Shown: piece after piece, positions 10,380-21,257 of the stretch
Layout of the letters: each line of letters starts with the position of its first letter
Numbering within the stretch: the first letter of the stretch is position 1
Assembly: GCA_047967505.1 (NCBI GenBank)
Contig: CM106538.1
Strand: one strand, 5' to 3'
Length of the DNA stretch: 64,000 bases
From: Dipteris shenzhenensis
Taxonomy: Eukaryota; Polypodiophyta; Polypodiopsida; Gleicheniales
Position numbers and translations under genes: made by a program
The notes under the pieces: generated by a model
Seen by the model: only the letters and a program-made list of their open reading frames with translations
The model's database searches: none
What the model was told of the DNA's origin: nothing

Positions 10380-13300
10380 ATGGCATCCGATTCTCTTTCA
10401 CAGATTGTCACTAAAAAGCTTGACAAGAACAACTTCCAGGCATGGAAGTTTAGAATGACGAATTTCCTTATGGGAAAAGGCTATTGGGAGTTCATTACAG
10501 GAAATGAAGAACCTGTTCTTCCTAATGTTCCCAATCAACAGGAAATGCATGCATTTAAAGGATGGCATGAGAGAGCCAGGAAAGTTATGTACTGGCTGTC
10601 TATCAGTATTTCGGACTCCATGATTGTGCATATTCAGGATGCAAGTACGCCAAAGGAGGCATGGGATACTTTGGCAAAAATGTACAGCACAAATACGCAA
10701 GCCAGGAAAATGCAGCTCAAGCAGGAGCTGCACAATGTGCAGAGAGAAAATATGAGCATCAATGACTACCACATGAAGGTGAAGAAAATTGCGGATGCAC
10801 TTGCTTCCATTGGGTCGCCAGTGGATGATGACGATTTAGTTTCTGTGACCTTGAATGGTCTAGGAAAGGATTATGCACAGTTTCGGACATCCATTGCCGT
10901 CCGTGAAAAATTTCCTGATTTTGAGGAGTTGATTGCTCTTCTAATTTTTGAAGAGCAGAGAAATGGTGGTGCATCTTCTTCAGCAGGAACTTCAAAAGAA
11001 ACTGTCTTCTACTCAAATGCTGGCAGAGGTAGAGGCAGAGGTAGAGGAGGCCGATCTGCAGGCGGTAGAAATCAGAATATGCAGCAAATGCAAGAAAACC
11101 AGTCCTATGCAGGAGGACGTGGTAACTCTAGAGGCAGGGGGAGCCAAAGAGGTCGTGGTGGATGGCAGAGAGGCCAAAATGCAAACAGCAATGTTGAATG
11201 CTACTACTGTGGTAAAATGGGGCATATGGCTAAAGACTGCTACAAAAAGCAGAATGACATTATGAATGGAAAATTGCAGCAAGGCAATTATGCATCCTCT
11301 AGTAGACAGGGTGATGACAGAAATGAGCATTTGTTTATGGTGCAGCATATGACAAATTCTGTGACAAGTGCAGAAGAAAGCAATGATGTGTGGTATGTTG
11401 ACTCAAGTGCGTCAAACCACATGACAGGTCATGTTGAATGGATGCAGGATGCAAGGAAAATGGAAAAACCAGGATTTGTGGAGACTGGTGATGATACTGC
11501 ACATCCTATTGTGCAGATTGGCAAAATTCCTTTGTCCATGCAGGATGGGAAAAAGAAATACTTGTCTGATGTATTTCATGTCCCGAACATCACCAAGAAC
11601 CTAGTTTCTGTTGGTTAGATGGTTGAGCAGGGCTTGCAGGTCAGATTTAATCCTCATGGATGCTTTGTTGAGGATATGAAAAATAATGGTCGCTTGATAG
11701 CAAAAGGAAAGAAGAAGGGCAGGATGTTTACGTTGGATGCGGACATGCCTGAATTGAGTGCAGCAATGTTTGCACATGGGACCGGTTTAGTTACAGATAT
11801 TGATATCTGGCACAAACGCATTGGTCATGTTAATATATAACGACTTAAATCAATGCAAGCCCAAAATATTGTTGCAGGATTGCGTAAATTCAAGGTTGCA
11901 GAAATGCACAAGGTTTGTGAATCCTGTCAATTTGGGAAACAGGCAAGGAAACCTTTTCCTAGGCATGTTTAAGAGAGTAAAAAGCCATTGGAATTAATCC
12001 ACTCTGATGTGTGGACTACTAAAGCTGCATCTATTGGTGGCTGTCACTATTTTGTCACATTTATTGATGACTTCAGCAGAAAACTTTGGGTGTATTTTAT
12101 GAAAAAGAAAAGTGAAGTGTTTGGGCACTTCAAAGCTTTCAAAGCTATGGTTGAAAAAGAAACAGGCCTGCAAATAAAATGCCTAAGGTCAGATGGAGGG
12201 GGAGAGTACCTCTCAAATGAGTTTGCAAGGTTCTTGCAAGAGCATGGTATAAAGCAGCAATATTCATGCAGTCATACGCCACAGCAAAATGGAATTGCAG
12301 AAAGGAAAAACAGGCATATTGGAGAGGTATCTTGGGCTATGTTAAATGAAAAAGATCTACTAGATTATTATTGGGCTGAAGCAGTTGCTACAGCAGTTTA
12401 TATAATGAATAGGACTCCCATTGCAGCAATACATGGCATGACGCCAGAGGAGATGTATACTGGTAGGAAACCAGATATTTCTCATTTGAAAATTTTTGGT
12501 TGCATTGCCTATGTCCATGTGCCAGATGAGTTGAGGTCCAAGTTGGATCCAAAAGCTGAGAAGTGCATCTTTATTGGTTATTCTCTACAGCAGAAAGGGT
12601 ATAGATGCTATAACCCTTCTACTCGTAAGTTTACAGTGAGCAGAGATGTTGTTTTTGATGAGATGAGCAGCTGGTATAAACCAGTAAATGTGATGATTGA
12701 TGTAGATGCACAAAATGGTAATGCTGCACAGAATTCACAGCAGCAATCACAAAATATCAGTGGACCTGCAGTGTCGTCTAGCAATGGTTCACATAGTTCG
12801 CCATGGACAGGCAGATTGAGATCAGGAGAATCTCCTCAAAGCAATGCAGAGAGTGGTATGTAGGTATCATGAAAAGGAAAAGAGAAGGTGGATCAGCCCA
12901 TGTTTGATGTGAATGCAGGTCACTCTTGTGTGGATGGTGAATCCAGTGGCTCAGAACAGAGCATTGATGATGAGTTGGGTATTCCTTCTGTTGTTACACT
13001 TGGAGTAAGGAAGACCAGGGATGTTTTGAGAGCACCTGGAAGTGAGCCTATTTTGCGCAGGTCTACCAGGGTTAGGTATCCTGTGGATAGGCTGAAATAT
13101 GATGGATTTACAGCCATTCACTATGCCTATATGGTCAAAGTGATACAGGAACCAGAACCCACTTCTTTTGAGCAAGCCATGGGAAATGAAAAATGGGAGA
13201 AAGCCATGGATGAAGAAATGGATGCCTTGGATGCAAATGCTACATGGGAATTGGTGCCTTTGCCTAAAGACAAGAATGCAATTGGCTGTAAGTGGGTTTA

Positions 13301-14738
13301 TAAGATCAAGCACAATGCAGATGGTTCTGTGAATAGATACAAGGCAAGATTAGTTGTCAAGGGGTATGCACAGACATATGGCATTGATTATGAAGAAACT
13401 TTCAGCCCGGTTGCAAGGATGGCAACCGTAAGAGCAGCCATTGCTATGGCTGCATCAAAGGGATGGTCTTTACATCAGATGGATGTAAATAATGCCTTCT
13501 TGCATGGTGATTTGCAAGAAGAGGTCTTTATGGAGCAGCCAGCAGGTTATGTTCATGCTATTCATCCTGAGTTTGTTTGCAGGTTGAAGAAAGCCTTGTA
13601 TGGCTTGAAGCAAGCACCTAGAGCATGGTCTGACAAGATAGGACAGTATCTTGTCACTATTGGCTTTCAAATTTCCAAGGCAGATTTGTCACTCTATGTG
13701 AGAAAAACAGAGAAAGGGATTATGCTGCTTGTCATTTATGTTGATGATTTGATCATCACAGGTGATAGTGATGAAGATATCCTTCATGTGAAAATGCTAT
13801 TGAGGCAGAAGTTTGAGATGAAGGATTTGGGAGAGGGGCGTTATTTCTTGGGCATTGAGGTGATTAGATCACCAAGTGGGATACAGCTCTTGCAGAGGCA
13901 GTATGGACTGGACATGCTGTCCAAATATGGAATGACAGGCTGTAAGCCTATTTCAGTTCCTTTGGAGCAGAATGTGAAGCTGAACGCAGATGCAGGTGAG
14001 CTTCTGGAAGACCCTACTATGTACAGACGCATAGTAGGAAGTTTGATTTACATGACTATTACCAGGCCAGATTTGAGCTATGCTGTTGGGTTGGTAAGTC
14101 AGTTTATGCAGGCTCCAAGGAAACCGCATTTGGATGCGGCTAGACGCATACTCAGGTATGTGAAGTCCACATTGCAAATTGGACTATTTTATGAGGCTGG
14201 GGTTCAGATACAGTTGCATGGATACATTGATGCTGATTGGGCTGGTAGTAGTTCTGATAGACGATCTACCAGTGGATATGTGTTCTCTTTTGGGAGTGCT
14301 GCAGTCACTTGGAGCAGCAAGAAACAACCTATAGTTGCCTTGTCGAGCACAGAGGCTGAGTACAGGGGTGCAGCAATGGCTGCATGTGAGGTAGCTTAGT
14401 TGCATAAGCTACTCTATGATATGCATCAGTCTACAGATGGGCCAGTTGTCATTTATTGTGACAACATGAGCAGCATACACTTGGCAAAGAACCCAGTCTT
14501 TCATGCTAGAACAAAGCACATTGAGGTGCATTATCACTATGTGCGGGAGAAGGCTTTACTAGGTCTTATTGATCTAGTTTATGTCAGCACAGAGGATCAG
14601 GTAGCTGACATATTCACGAAAGCATTGGGCGCAGAGAAGCTACGCAAGTTCAGAGACCTGCTTGGTGTGCAGGAATTGGAATTGAGCTCGAGGGGGAGTG
14701 TTGAGATATCGAGCTCCACTCGCGATATGCCAGGGTGA
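10380..14738 (+). pseudogene. copia A copy 1 gag-pol polyprotein, one frame with six stops
   Basis: A single frame without frameshift. Gag runs from ATG 10380 with an arginine/glycine-rich basic stretch and a CX2CX4HX4C zinc knuckle (11199-11240). The protease active site reads D-S-S-A at 11400 instead of D-S-G-A. The integrase zinc site and catalytic D, D, E follow (about 11805-12330). The RT is complete with YVDD at 13737-13748, and RNase H has its D (in DADWAG) and E (in STEAEY). Stops are at 11616, 11838, 11970, 12861, 12870 and 14397. Each can be explained by one C-to-T change (CAA, CAG or CGA codons) or by G-to-A (the last, probably TGG). The copy cannot make a full polyprotein. Confidence 0.92.
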
Positions 14739-14887
14739 CCGTTGTGTATTTATGTCACCGACTTGTTAGCTGGAGATGCGGTTGGTACACCGCCCACGAA
14801 TAATAGCTGGATGACAGCTATCCTTATCTACTCTAGTTTGTGGCTCAGTTAGTATGCCACCTTAGTTAGTTGAGTTTGGTTTGAGAC
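14699..14887 (+). repeat. Truncated 3' LTR of copia A copy 1
   Basis: Starts TGTTGAGATATC after the purine tract and matches the first 189 bases of the 5' LTR without a difference I can see. It breaks off at TTTGAGAC, where unrelated repeat DNA begins. Confidence 0.9.
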
Positions 14888-15066
14888 TAAAAGCCCTAAA
14901 TCTGACATCGTGCAACTAGATCCCAAATTCTTAACATGGTTGCTAGGGTCTTAGTAGCCTCCCAAATGTGATTTTTTAAAAATATTAATTTTCTAAATTA
15001 CAAAACCATAACCCTAATTGTTTCCAGAAATGGAGTGGTAGGGGCAAGTGGTAGTGGCGGGATGTC
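14888..15066. repeat. Right-hand partner of the repeat flanking copia A copy 1
   Basis: Matches 9238-9483 in blocks, part direct and part inverted. It joins the broken LTR directly, so the LTR truncation and the repeat rearrangement may be one event. Confidence 0.6.
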
Positions 15067-15104
15067 CTAGGTTTAAAATCATAAAATTTGGTTGGGTTTT
15101 CTAC

Positions 15105-15121
15105 TCTAAACCCTAAACCCT
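15105..15121. repeat. Interstitial telomere-type motif, two and a half CCCTAAA units
   Basis: TCTAAACCCTAAACCCTA is the plant telomere heptamer. Two units are too few for a telomere relic; it may be a telo-box or chance. Confidence 0.4.
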
Positions 15122-15316
15122 ATTTTTTATTCCCTACCAGTTGAAGACAAAGCAATGATTTTTGTTGCTAAAATGGAACCTAGAATTATACTGATGCTTT
15201 TGAATCACATGATGAAGCTGGCAAAGCTACATACCTTTTTTGCCTCACGGAGTGTGTCAACTATACAGTCTCCAATTGGATTCCCTTTTGTGGTTGGTCT
15301 TGAACTTCATGTTGGA

Positions 15317-16153
15317 TTAAGGTGCATCCTCGATTGCCTTCTGTGTTAGTTGGATTGCCTCCAGATCGGTGAGGCTCGAGTCATCAAAGCGTGCACTCTC
15401 ATCGATTGCTGGATTGATTGGAGCATCAAAGTCAATGACATCATCAAAGGTGTCATTGAAGAGCCGACATAGCACCTCATCATCTCGAAGACCGGTTTCT
15501 TCCATCATTTCCAATAGGGTAAGGTATTTCTCACTCTCAATCCTGATTGGATCAACTGAAGCAAGGTGTGGCTTGGTTGTTGCCTCATCTAGATTATAGG
15601 TAGAGGATGGATATGCATGAGTTGGATATGAAGATAAGATGACCTTGCTTTCAACTTGCTCCTCAGCTAGGCTAATAGTATGCTCCTCAGGCTCTGGGTC
15701 TAGGTTTAGGTCATCTCCTCCACCACTTGTTGATGGACCTGCTCCACCACTTGTGGATGCAGGACCCTTGGGCTGCTTGCCAACATCCTCATCAAACTTG
15801 CTAGTCACAAGGGGAAGAGTAAGGGTTGCATCTTTCTCAATCAAATGAATTGGGGAAGATGAATCATCCTCGATGGGAATAGCATACTCATGGAGAGAGA
15901 TAGGGACATTATCCATGGCCCTACCTAGTGTCTTCTTGAAGTTAGCACTCTGGTCAAAAGAGCTCAAAATGTTCAATGAAACCCATTGGGGAGGGGAGTT
16001 AGCAATTGCGACAGATTGCCCATGGATAAGTCTATCAAAAAACAGAAGAGAGGGATTATAAGCAGGAAGGAGAGCTCTCAAGTGTGACTCAAGATGGAAT
16101 GCCTTGCAGAAGATAGGATAAACCTGATCTACAGAGGCATGGGAATCAGTGGA
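15317..16153 (-). CDS. Hypothetical acidic protein or exon
   Basis: I do not recognise this protein. The frame is open for 278 codons down to the stop at 15317-15319, but the first in-frame ATG is at 15916; upstream of it the frame is still protein-like (PIFCKAF, LLPAYNPSLLFFDRLIHG), so this is probably an exon or a 5'-truncated gene. Residues after the ATG are acidic, with a Gly/Ser/Pro linker (PASTSGGAGPSTSGGG) near the middle and an Asp-rich C-terminus (NDTFDDVIDFDAPINP). No stop interrupts 0.8 kb, which is unusual in this decayed region. It could be a gypsy gag-like or host gene fragment; I have no motif to decide. Confidence 0.4.
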   Translation of the reverse strand, partial: STDSHASVDQVYPIFCKAFHLESHLRALLPAYNPSLLFFDRLIHGQSVAIANSPPQWVSLNILSSFDQSANFKKTLGRAMDNVPISLHEYAIPIEDDSSSPIHLIEKDATLTLPLVTSKFDEDVGKQPKGPASTSGGAGPSTSGGGDDLNLDPEPEEHTISLAEEQVESKVILSSYPTHAYPSSTYNLDEATTKPHLASVDPIRIESEKYLTLLEMMEETGLRDDEVLCRLFNDTFDDVIDFDAPINPAIDESARFDDSSLTDLEAIQLTQKAIEDAP

Positions 16154-16350
16154 TCAAATCCACTAGTCAAAAGCCTCTCTAGGGGAAGCCATGAGTGTAG
16201 GAGGATGCTTGGGAAGATGAAAGAGGAGGCAAGGTTATGCGAAACTGAAAATGTGAAAATGACCTTAGAAGTGTACTTTATAAAATGGGCATTGCCCTTA
16301 AAAATGCTCTTAATTACAATATTTTTATATTTATTATTTTTTCTTTGGAA

Positions 16351-16352
16351 AG

Positions 16353-16390
<38 letters not shown>

Positions 16391-16512
16391 CTTAGCAATC
16401 TCCCTCTCTCCCTCTCTCTCTCTCTCTCATAGACCCATAAGGTCTTCCGAGGATGTTAATATATCTTTCTTTCTTTCCCTCCCTTTGTATCCCTCATTGC
16501 TCTTTCTCTCTC

Positions 16513-16552
<40 letters not shown>

Positions 16553-16625
16553 CCTCTCTCTCTCCCTCTCTTGCTCCCTCTCTCTCTCTCTCTCTCTCTC
16601 TTTCCCTCCCTTTGTGTCCCTATAT

Positions 16626-16671
<46 letters not shown>

Positions 16672-16672
16672 A
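16351..16672. repeat. Compound (CT)n microsatellite
   Basis: Long CT runs (for example 16360-16386, 16515-16551, 16580-16601, 16630-16668) are separated by a recurring spacer of the type CCCTCCCTTTGTRTCCCT..TGCTCT. Both strands give long Ser-Leu or Arg-Glu frames that are artefacts of the repeat. Confidence 0.95.
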
Positions 16673-16884
16673 CACCCGATGATCATCTTGTTGCCTTGTT
16701 GCCCTTAGCTATCTGTGTCGGACATTGATTTTACATATGCACTTTTTGTACTTTGTTAGTGGCTCCACCCTTTGGATCAGTTGTATCTGGGTTTTTTTTC
16801 AATATCATAGTCTCTCAAAGACCTTAATTAACTTTCTTATTTTTCTCTTTCTCAACTTAGAGGTGCAAATGAATAAATGCAATC

Positions 16885-17231
16885 TTAACTCTCTCTCTCT
16901 TTCCTTTCTCTCTCTCTCTCTCTCTATCCCACTCTCCATCTCCCTTTTTTTGTCCCTGTCTCCATCTCCATCTTTCCCCCCCCTTCCTCTGTCTCTTTCC
17001 CTTCCTTTGTGTCCTTGACTGCTCTCTCTCTCTCTCTCTCTCTCTCCCCCCCTCTCTCTCTCTCTCTCTCTATTTATACATCTAACAATGTCGCATGGCC
17101 AGGTGCATTATTTGTGTCCCTGACTCTTCTCTCTCTCTCTCTCTCTCATAGTCTTTCTCTCTCTCTCTCTCTTCATAGATCTAACTCTGTCTCATGGCCA
17201 GGTACATTATTTGTGTCGCTTATTGCACTCT

Positions 17232-17262
<31 letters not shown>

Positions 17263-17290
17263 ACTGAGTCTCTCTTGCACACTCTAATTT
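16885..17290. repeat. Compound (CT)n microsatellite with ~100-bp higher-order unit
   Basis: CT runs are interleaved with the block CATGGCCAGGTRCATTATTTGTGTC, which recurs at about 17093 and 17192, giving a unit of about 100 bp. Confidence 0.9.
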
Positions 17291-17981
17291 ATATATCTCT
17301 CTCTCATATACACTCTCTGTTGCACAATACAGATATACAAATATCCACACAGATTTAAAATTACAAATATTTATCACTTTATCATTCATAGACCATAGAG
17401 AGCCATCAATCTAGAGGTGCAAACTTAATAAATAAAATCTTAACAATAAATAAAACAACACTTTGCATTATTTATGATTTCTGTTCATGCATGTAACAAT
17501 GTCGCTAAGTGCATTGTTGAAGCAGTAAGGATCCAATAACATGGATATTATGAAATACTTGCCATCATGTCTCTACTATCTCTAGAGTATGGGGGGGGCA
17601 ACAATTCTTACAAAGGATGCTTGTCTCATCCCTATATCTAACTTTGCGATTATCAAGTCTAAAATAATAGTGGGGAGGGCTTGCTGCTCCCAACTGCAAT
17701 TCTTCCCTAATAAATCACATGGTCCACTCCTCTTCTAATTCCAACATTAGATTAGGATGTCATTGCCGATAAATTGATACCTCGACAACAGGACTGTGAG
17801 TCCCATCGCCCAGATCATCATCCATTAGTTCCCATTGTAGGTTCTTCTATCTAAACCTTCTACATGTGAAAGTCATGCAGAGATTTTGCCTTCCAATGAA
17901 ATACCTGCAAAATTTGGGATCTATTAATACATAGTATCCTGATAATTTTTTATACAAACAAGATTTGTAAGATTTGCTCAC
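17291..17981. other. No gene recognised
   Basis: Non-coding by eye on both strands, apart from short open stretches on the minus strand around 17720-17900 that contain stops. Confidence 0.4.
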
Positions 17982-18310
17982 CGAAATGTCACATCTGAAG
18001 TGTTCAATCAACATTGTACTAAATCTTTAGCATGACATGTTCTTGTTGTCCATCCATTGTCAAATAGCTCAGATAGCCAGTCCATTTCAAGCTCTTGCAA
18101 GTGTAAGTAATCTTTGTTTTCCTTAATTGCCTACAACTTGCAAAGAAATCAACAAAGCATGGAAATGGAAGAAAACAGCTCAACCTAGCATTTATTCCAC
18201 AAGTAGTTGGCTTCATAGCATTTCTCACACCATTAAACATTCTATTTTTATATGATTCACTTATCTCCATGCTTGGAAGTGGCCATTCTGGACTATCAAA
18301 AGAGGGCAAG
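17982..18310 (-). CDS. Possible minus-strand exons of an unknown gene
   Basis: I do not recognise the product. Between a TTGTAG acceptor (exon start 18130) and a GTGAGC donor (exon end 17982), one frame reads acidic and protein-like (AIKENKDYLHLQELEMDW) with one TGA near its end. An upstream stretch to 18310 stays open (SFDSPEWPLPSMEISESYKN), and a GT at about 18189 could be its donor. The frames do not join cleanly, so it may be a pseudogene. Confidence 0.25.
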
Positions 18311-18682
18311 GGAAGAGATTCTAATCTACCATACTATCCAGTAAAGAAGATCCTGTCCTTTTTCTATTCTGATGGTGTGCGACCTTCATACTGAAGACTC
18401 CTGATCTCAACATGGAGGACATGCAACACCCCAGTTATGCATGCTACAGGCTCCCACTCTTTGTAAGTAGATGGATATAAGTCTGTAAAACAAATACAAG
18501 GCATAAGACACTTGTGTCAAAGTCCCCAAATAAATGCAAATACTCTAAAAAGCAAATAAACTTACAATTGGGCCTACGATATGGAAGTCTTGCATTCGGA
18601 TGCACGTATATGTTTGCATGGGTAAAGACATGTTGAATATATACCTATGTCACTGTGTTACTGGCAGGAGAAATTTCAAAAT

Positions 18683-18883
18683 CTAAGATCCTTCCCTTCC
18701 AATTTTGGAGATGTCCATTGCATCCTTCAGACCCACTTTGTAGCACCCATGATTAGTGGGTTGCATTGTGATCCAAAAATATTTCGTGTAGAGCTGAGGA
18801 ATCCATTCCCCATGCTCATCCTTAACATTCTTCAATACAACAAATTGTAAACTACTTCTATATCTATCATTTTCTACTTCCAT
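18683..18883 (-). CDS. Possible 66-codon exon of an unknown gene
   Basis: Opens with ATG at 18883 and has balanced, protein-like composition (VVLKNVKDEHGEWIPQLY; then a His/Cys/Tyr-containing stretch). No family recognised. It lies between microsatellites, on the same strand as the exons at 17982-18310 and the three-exon pseudogene at 19897-20985. Confidence 0.25.
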   Translation of the reverse strand: MEVENDRYRSSLQFVVLKNVKDEHGEWIPQLYTKYFWITMQPTNHGCYKVGLKDAMDISKIGREGS

Positions 18884-18996
18884 AGTTTCTACCCCTGTAC
18901 CATATGATTAAAATTAGCTCTTTCTACTTCCATAGACGCTCCAAATTTATGTCTTCTATTCTCTCTTTCTCTATCCCTCTCTTTCTCTTTCTTTGC

Positions 18997-18997
<1 letters not shown>

Positions 18998-19043
<46 letters not shown>
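18998..19043. repeat. (CT)n microsatellite
   Basis: An almost pure CT run of about 45 bases; shorter CT runs recur to 19430. Confidence 0.95.
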
Positions 19044-19045
<2 letters not shown>

Positions 19046-19896
19046 TCCCTCTCTCCTTTAACTAAACCTCTCATAAAAACAAATAAAATATTATTTCAAA
19101 AAACATAAAATGCTTCTCTCTCTCTCAGTCAGTCTTCCAAGGTACTCCTCACACAAACAAACATCAAATTATTTTGAAATACTTAGTTTACGATATGCTC
19201 TCTTTCTGCTCTGTTTCTCCACAAACAAAGAAAACATTATCAATATCATATCACTCTCTCTCTCCCTCCCAAAACTCTTTGATTAGGATCTCTTTTTCTT
19301 CCTTCTTTCTCAAATACTTTTAAAACCTAGCAGTTTGAAATACAATCTCTGTCTCTCTTCCTCAATCATCCCCTCAACAGAAGAAAACATAGCAGTTCGA
19401 AATATAATCTCTCTCTCTCTCTCTCTTTTCCCTCCCTCTATCTACCCCTCCTATACTAGCAAAGAAACAAACGACTATTTCAAGGAGGATCGAAGCACCA
19501 CGAAAGAGACATAAGTGTGCAACACTCAATCTATTGCAAATGTGTGTACTCAACAATACATGATAGGACTCTTATATAGAGAGTGCCCTTTGAATAGTCA
19601 ACACATGTGGGATGCTTTCATCCACATCTCTCCTTGTGGATATCTTCAGTCCACATCTCCACATCATGTAGTCGACATTCAACCACATTTTAATTACAAT
19701 TCCAAATAAAACATTACAACTCCAAAACGCAATAAAATTGAAAGCTTAAAAAGTGCTTGTATATACATATAGCATGAAGCTAAGCCACGTCATGTGGCTT
19801 CAAGTACAAAAAATAAGAGGAGTGTATATACAAGAGGCACGAAGCCAAGCCAGTGGCTTTAAGTACAAAAAAGAGTAGCTAGCACTACTTCTATGA

Positions 19897-20985
19897 CTAA
19901 TCTATGTTCTCCATGTCCTCGCTCCCTTCCACGCTCCCTTCTACGCTCCCTTCTCCGCCTTCTTCCTCATCTTCTTCCTCGTCTTCTTGTGCAGGGAACT
20001 GTGAACAAGGGACAACATATATCAATGTATGAAAAATCAAATCTTTACTTATAATATTGACATTATTTAATTACTTTCAAATACCTCAGGGGCTGCTCCA
20101 GTAGCCCGGATATACTGCTCCTTAGTAATCAACCCATCATGATAGAAGTGCTTCCATGAATCTCCTCTGTGATGGTGGCGGTGGTAGGCTGTCTCGACAG
20201 GAGTAGGGTATCTGCCCACGATATCAAGCTACAAGACGACACAATTTGCAGAGGGATTAGTACAAAGAAACAAGCTCCTAATAAACTACATTAGCAATAT
20301 AATTTGAGATCAATACTTACAAATTGGGCCTCCCATGAATCAACACCCCTTGCTCCAAAATGCACGCTTCCATATTGCTCCATCTGGATCCTTCATGCCT
20401 CCACGTGCTGCAGACTGGGGTCCTCCCTCGCTGACTTCATTGCTTTCTTCCACTCACGCTTGTGAGCGGTGTGGGGCAGGCCCCTTGGTGGTTGACCTCC
20501 CTTGAGCCTAGCAAGCTCCGCTAGTGCCTGCCTCTTAAGCGAAGATCTTTTATTGCCAAGTATCGTAACAATCTTTGACTTAGCCCATTTATCTGTGAAC
20601 TGGCGATTGGGGGGGTTAGGATACCTAGAGCGAACAGCAACGAGGGTCTCATCAACCAACCTCTTTGGCTGGTCTTTGTAGTGGATAAAGCAATCTCTGT
20701 AATTGTTAGCAATTACAGAGTGCATGAAGGCGATGATGTCCTTCCCCTATGCATCCATCAAGATGCCTCCTGTCTGAGTGATGCCATAGAATATTGTACC
20801 ATCACCCGAAGGCACGTCTAAATCAGTTTCTCGCCATGCATGTCTCACAGACCAAGGTGTGGGTAGGGGTGTTGAGAGTTGTGGTGCCATGAGCACATAA
20901 TTAGAGGCTAAGGTATGGTATAGGAAAGAATCAAAGTAGCCACTATATGGCAAGCTTCTTAGGCTCTAGGACTTGTTTGGCCTAA
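19897..20985 (-). pseudogene. Three-exon gene of unknown family with premature stops
   Basis: The exon structure is unusually clear: exon 1 from about 20985 to 20321 (donor GTAAGT), exon 2 20228-20085 (acceptor TTGTAG, donor GTATTT), exon 3 19998-19897 (acceptor TTCACAG). All joins are phase 0, with a stop after DMENID. The long first exon has a Tyr/Phe-rich start (PYSGYFDSFLYHTL), a basic middle (NKRSSLKRQALAELARLKGG, HTAHKREWKKAMK), and ends in DSWEAQF. Exon 2 is His-rich (AYHRHHHRGDSWKHF); exon 3 is an acidic Glu/Asp tail. Stops interrupt exon 1 at 20393, 20744 and 20966. Architecture and tail recall the ORF carried by plant En/Spm (CACTA) elements, but I see no diagnostic motif, so that is only a guess. 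No CACTA ends were found. Confidence 0.55.
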
Positions 20986-21257
20986 CATCCTCCACATGCC
21001 TGATGATCCTTCCAAGCTACAATCTTAATTTTTACGAAAGGTCACTACTGAGACATGTACTAATAGATATGGTTACTAATTTATAGTGTAGTAAGATCTA
21101 GGCAATTCAAGGAAATAGGAACTTTTTTAATATGTGGAGACTAATATTTTTATAAGAGGTTGTTTTTTAGCCACGTTTTGGACCTAGGTGTGTTTATACC
21201 CATTCCATGAAGGGGGGTAAGGGGGGGACAACATTCCCCTGAGGGCTAATGCTGGGG

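Larger units (their letters stand above)
9484..14887 (+). mobile_element. Ty1/copia retrotransposon family A, copy 1 (3' LTR truncated)
   Basis: The order is 5' LTR (9484-9836), primer-binding site TGGTATCAGAGCC (9837-9849, initiator tRNA-Met type), about 530-base leader, one gag-pol frame (10380-14738), purine tract AGGGGGAG ending at 14698, and the first 189 bases of the 3' LTR (14699-14887). Gag, protease, integrase, RT, RNase H order defines Ty1/copia. The surviving 189 bases of the 3' LTR are identical to the 5' LTR by eye, pointing to a recent insertion, although the coding frame is full of stops. No target duplication can be tested because the right end is lost. Confidence 0.93.

Noticed and set aside
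9868-10401. 177-codon minus-strand frame over the copia A leader
   Set aside because: Antisense to the leader and not preserved at equal length in copy 2 (37990-38187 only).
13470-14405. Minus-strand frames across the copia A RT and RNase H
   Set aside because: Antisense shadows of a strongly coding plus-strand pol.
15105-15121. Ancient telomere fusion site
   Set aside because: Only about two and a half telomere units and no head-to-head arrangement.
16427-16728. Long Ser-Leu and Arg-Glu frames over the CT arrays (also 18889-19074 and 50365-50704)
   Set aside because: Any frame across a (CT)n array stays open; no ordinary protein sequence is present.
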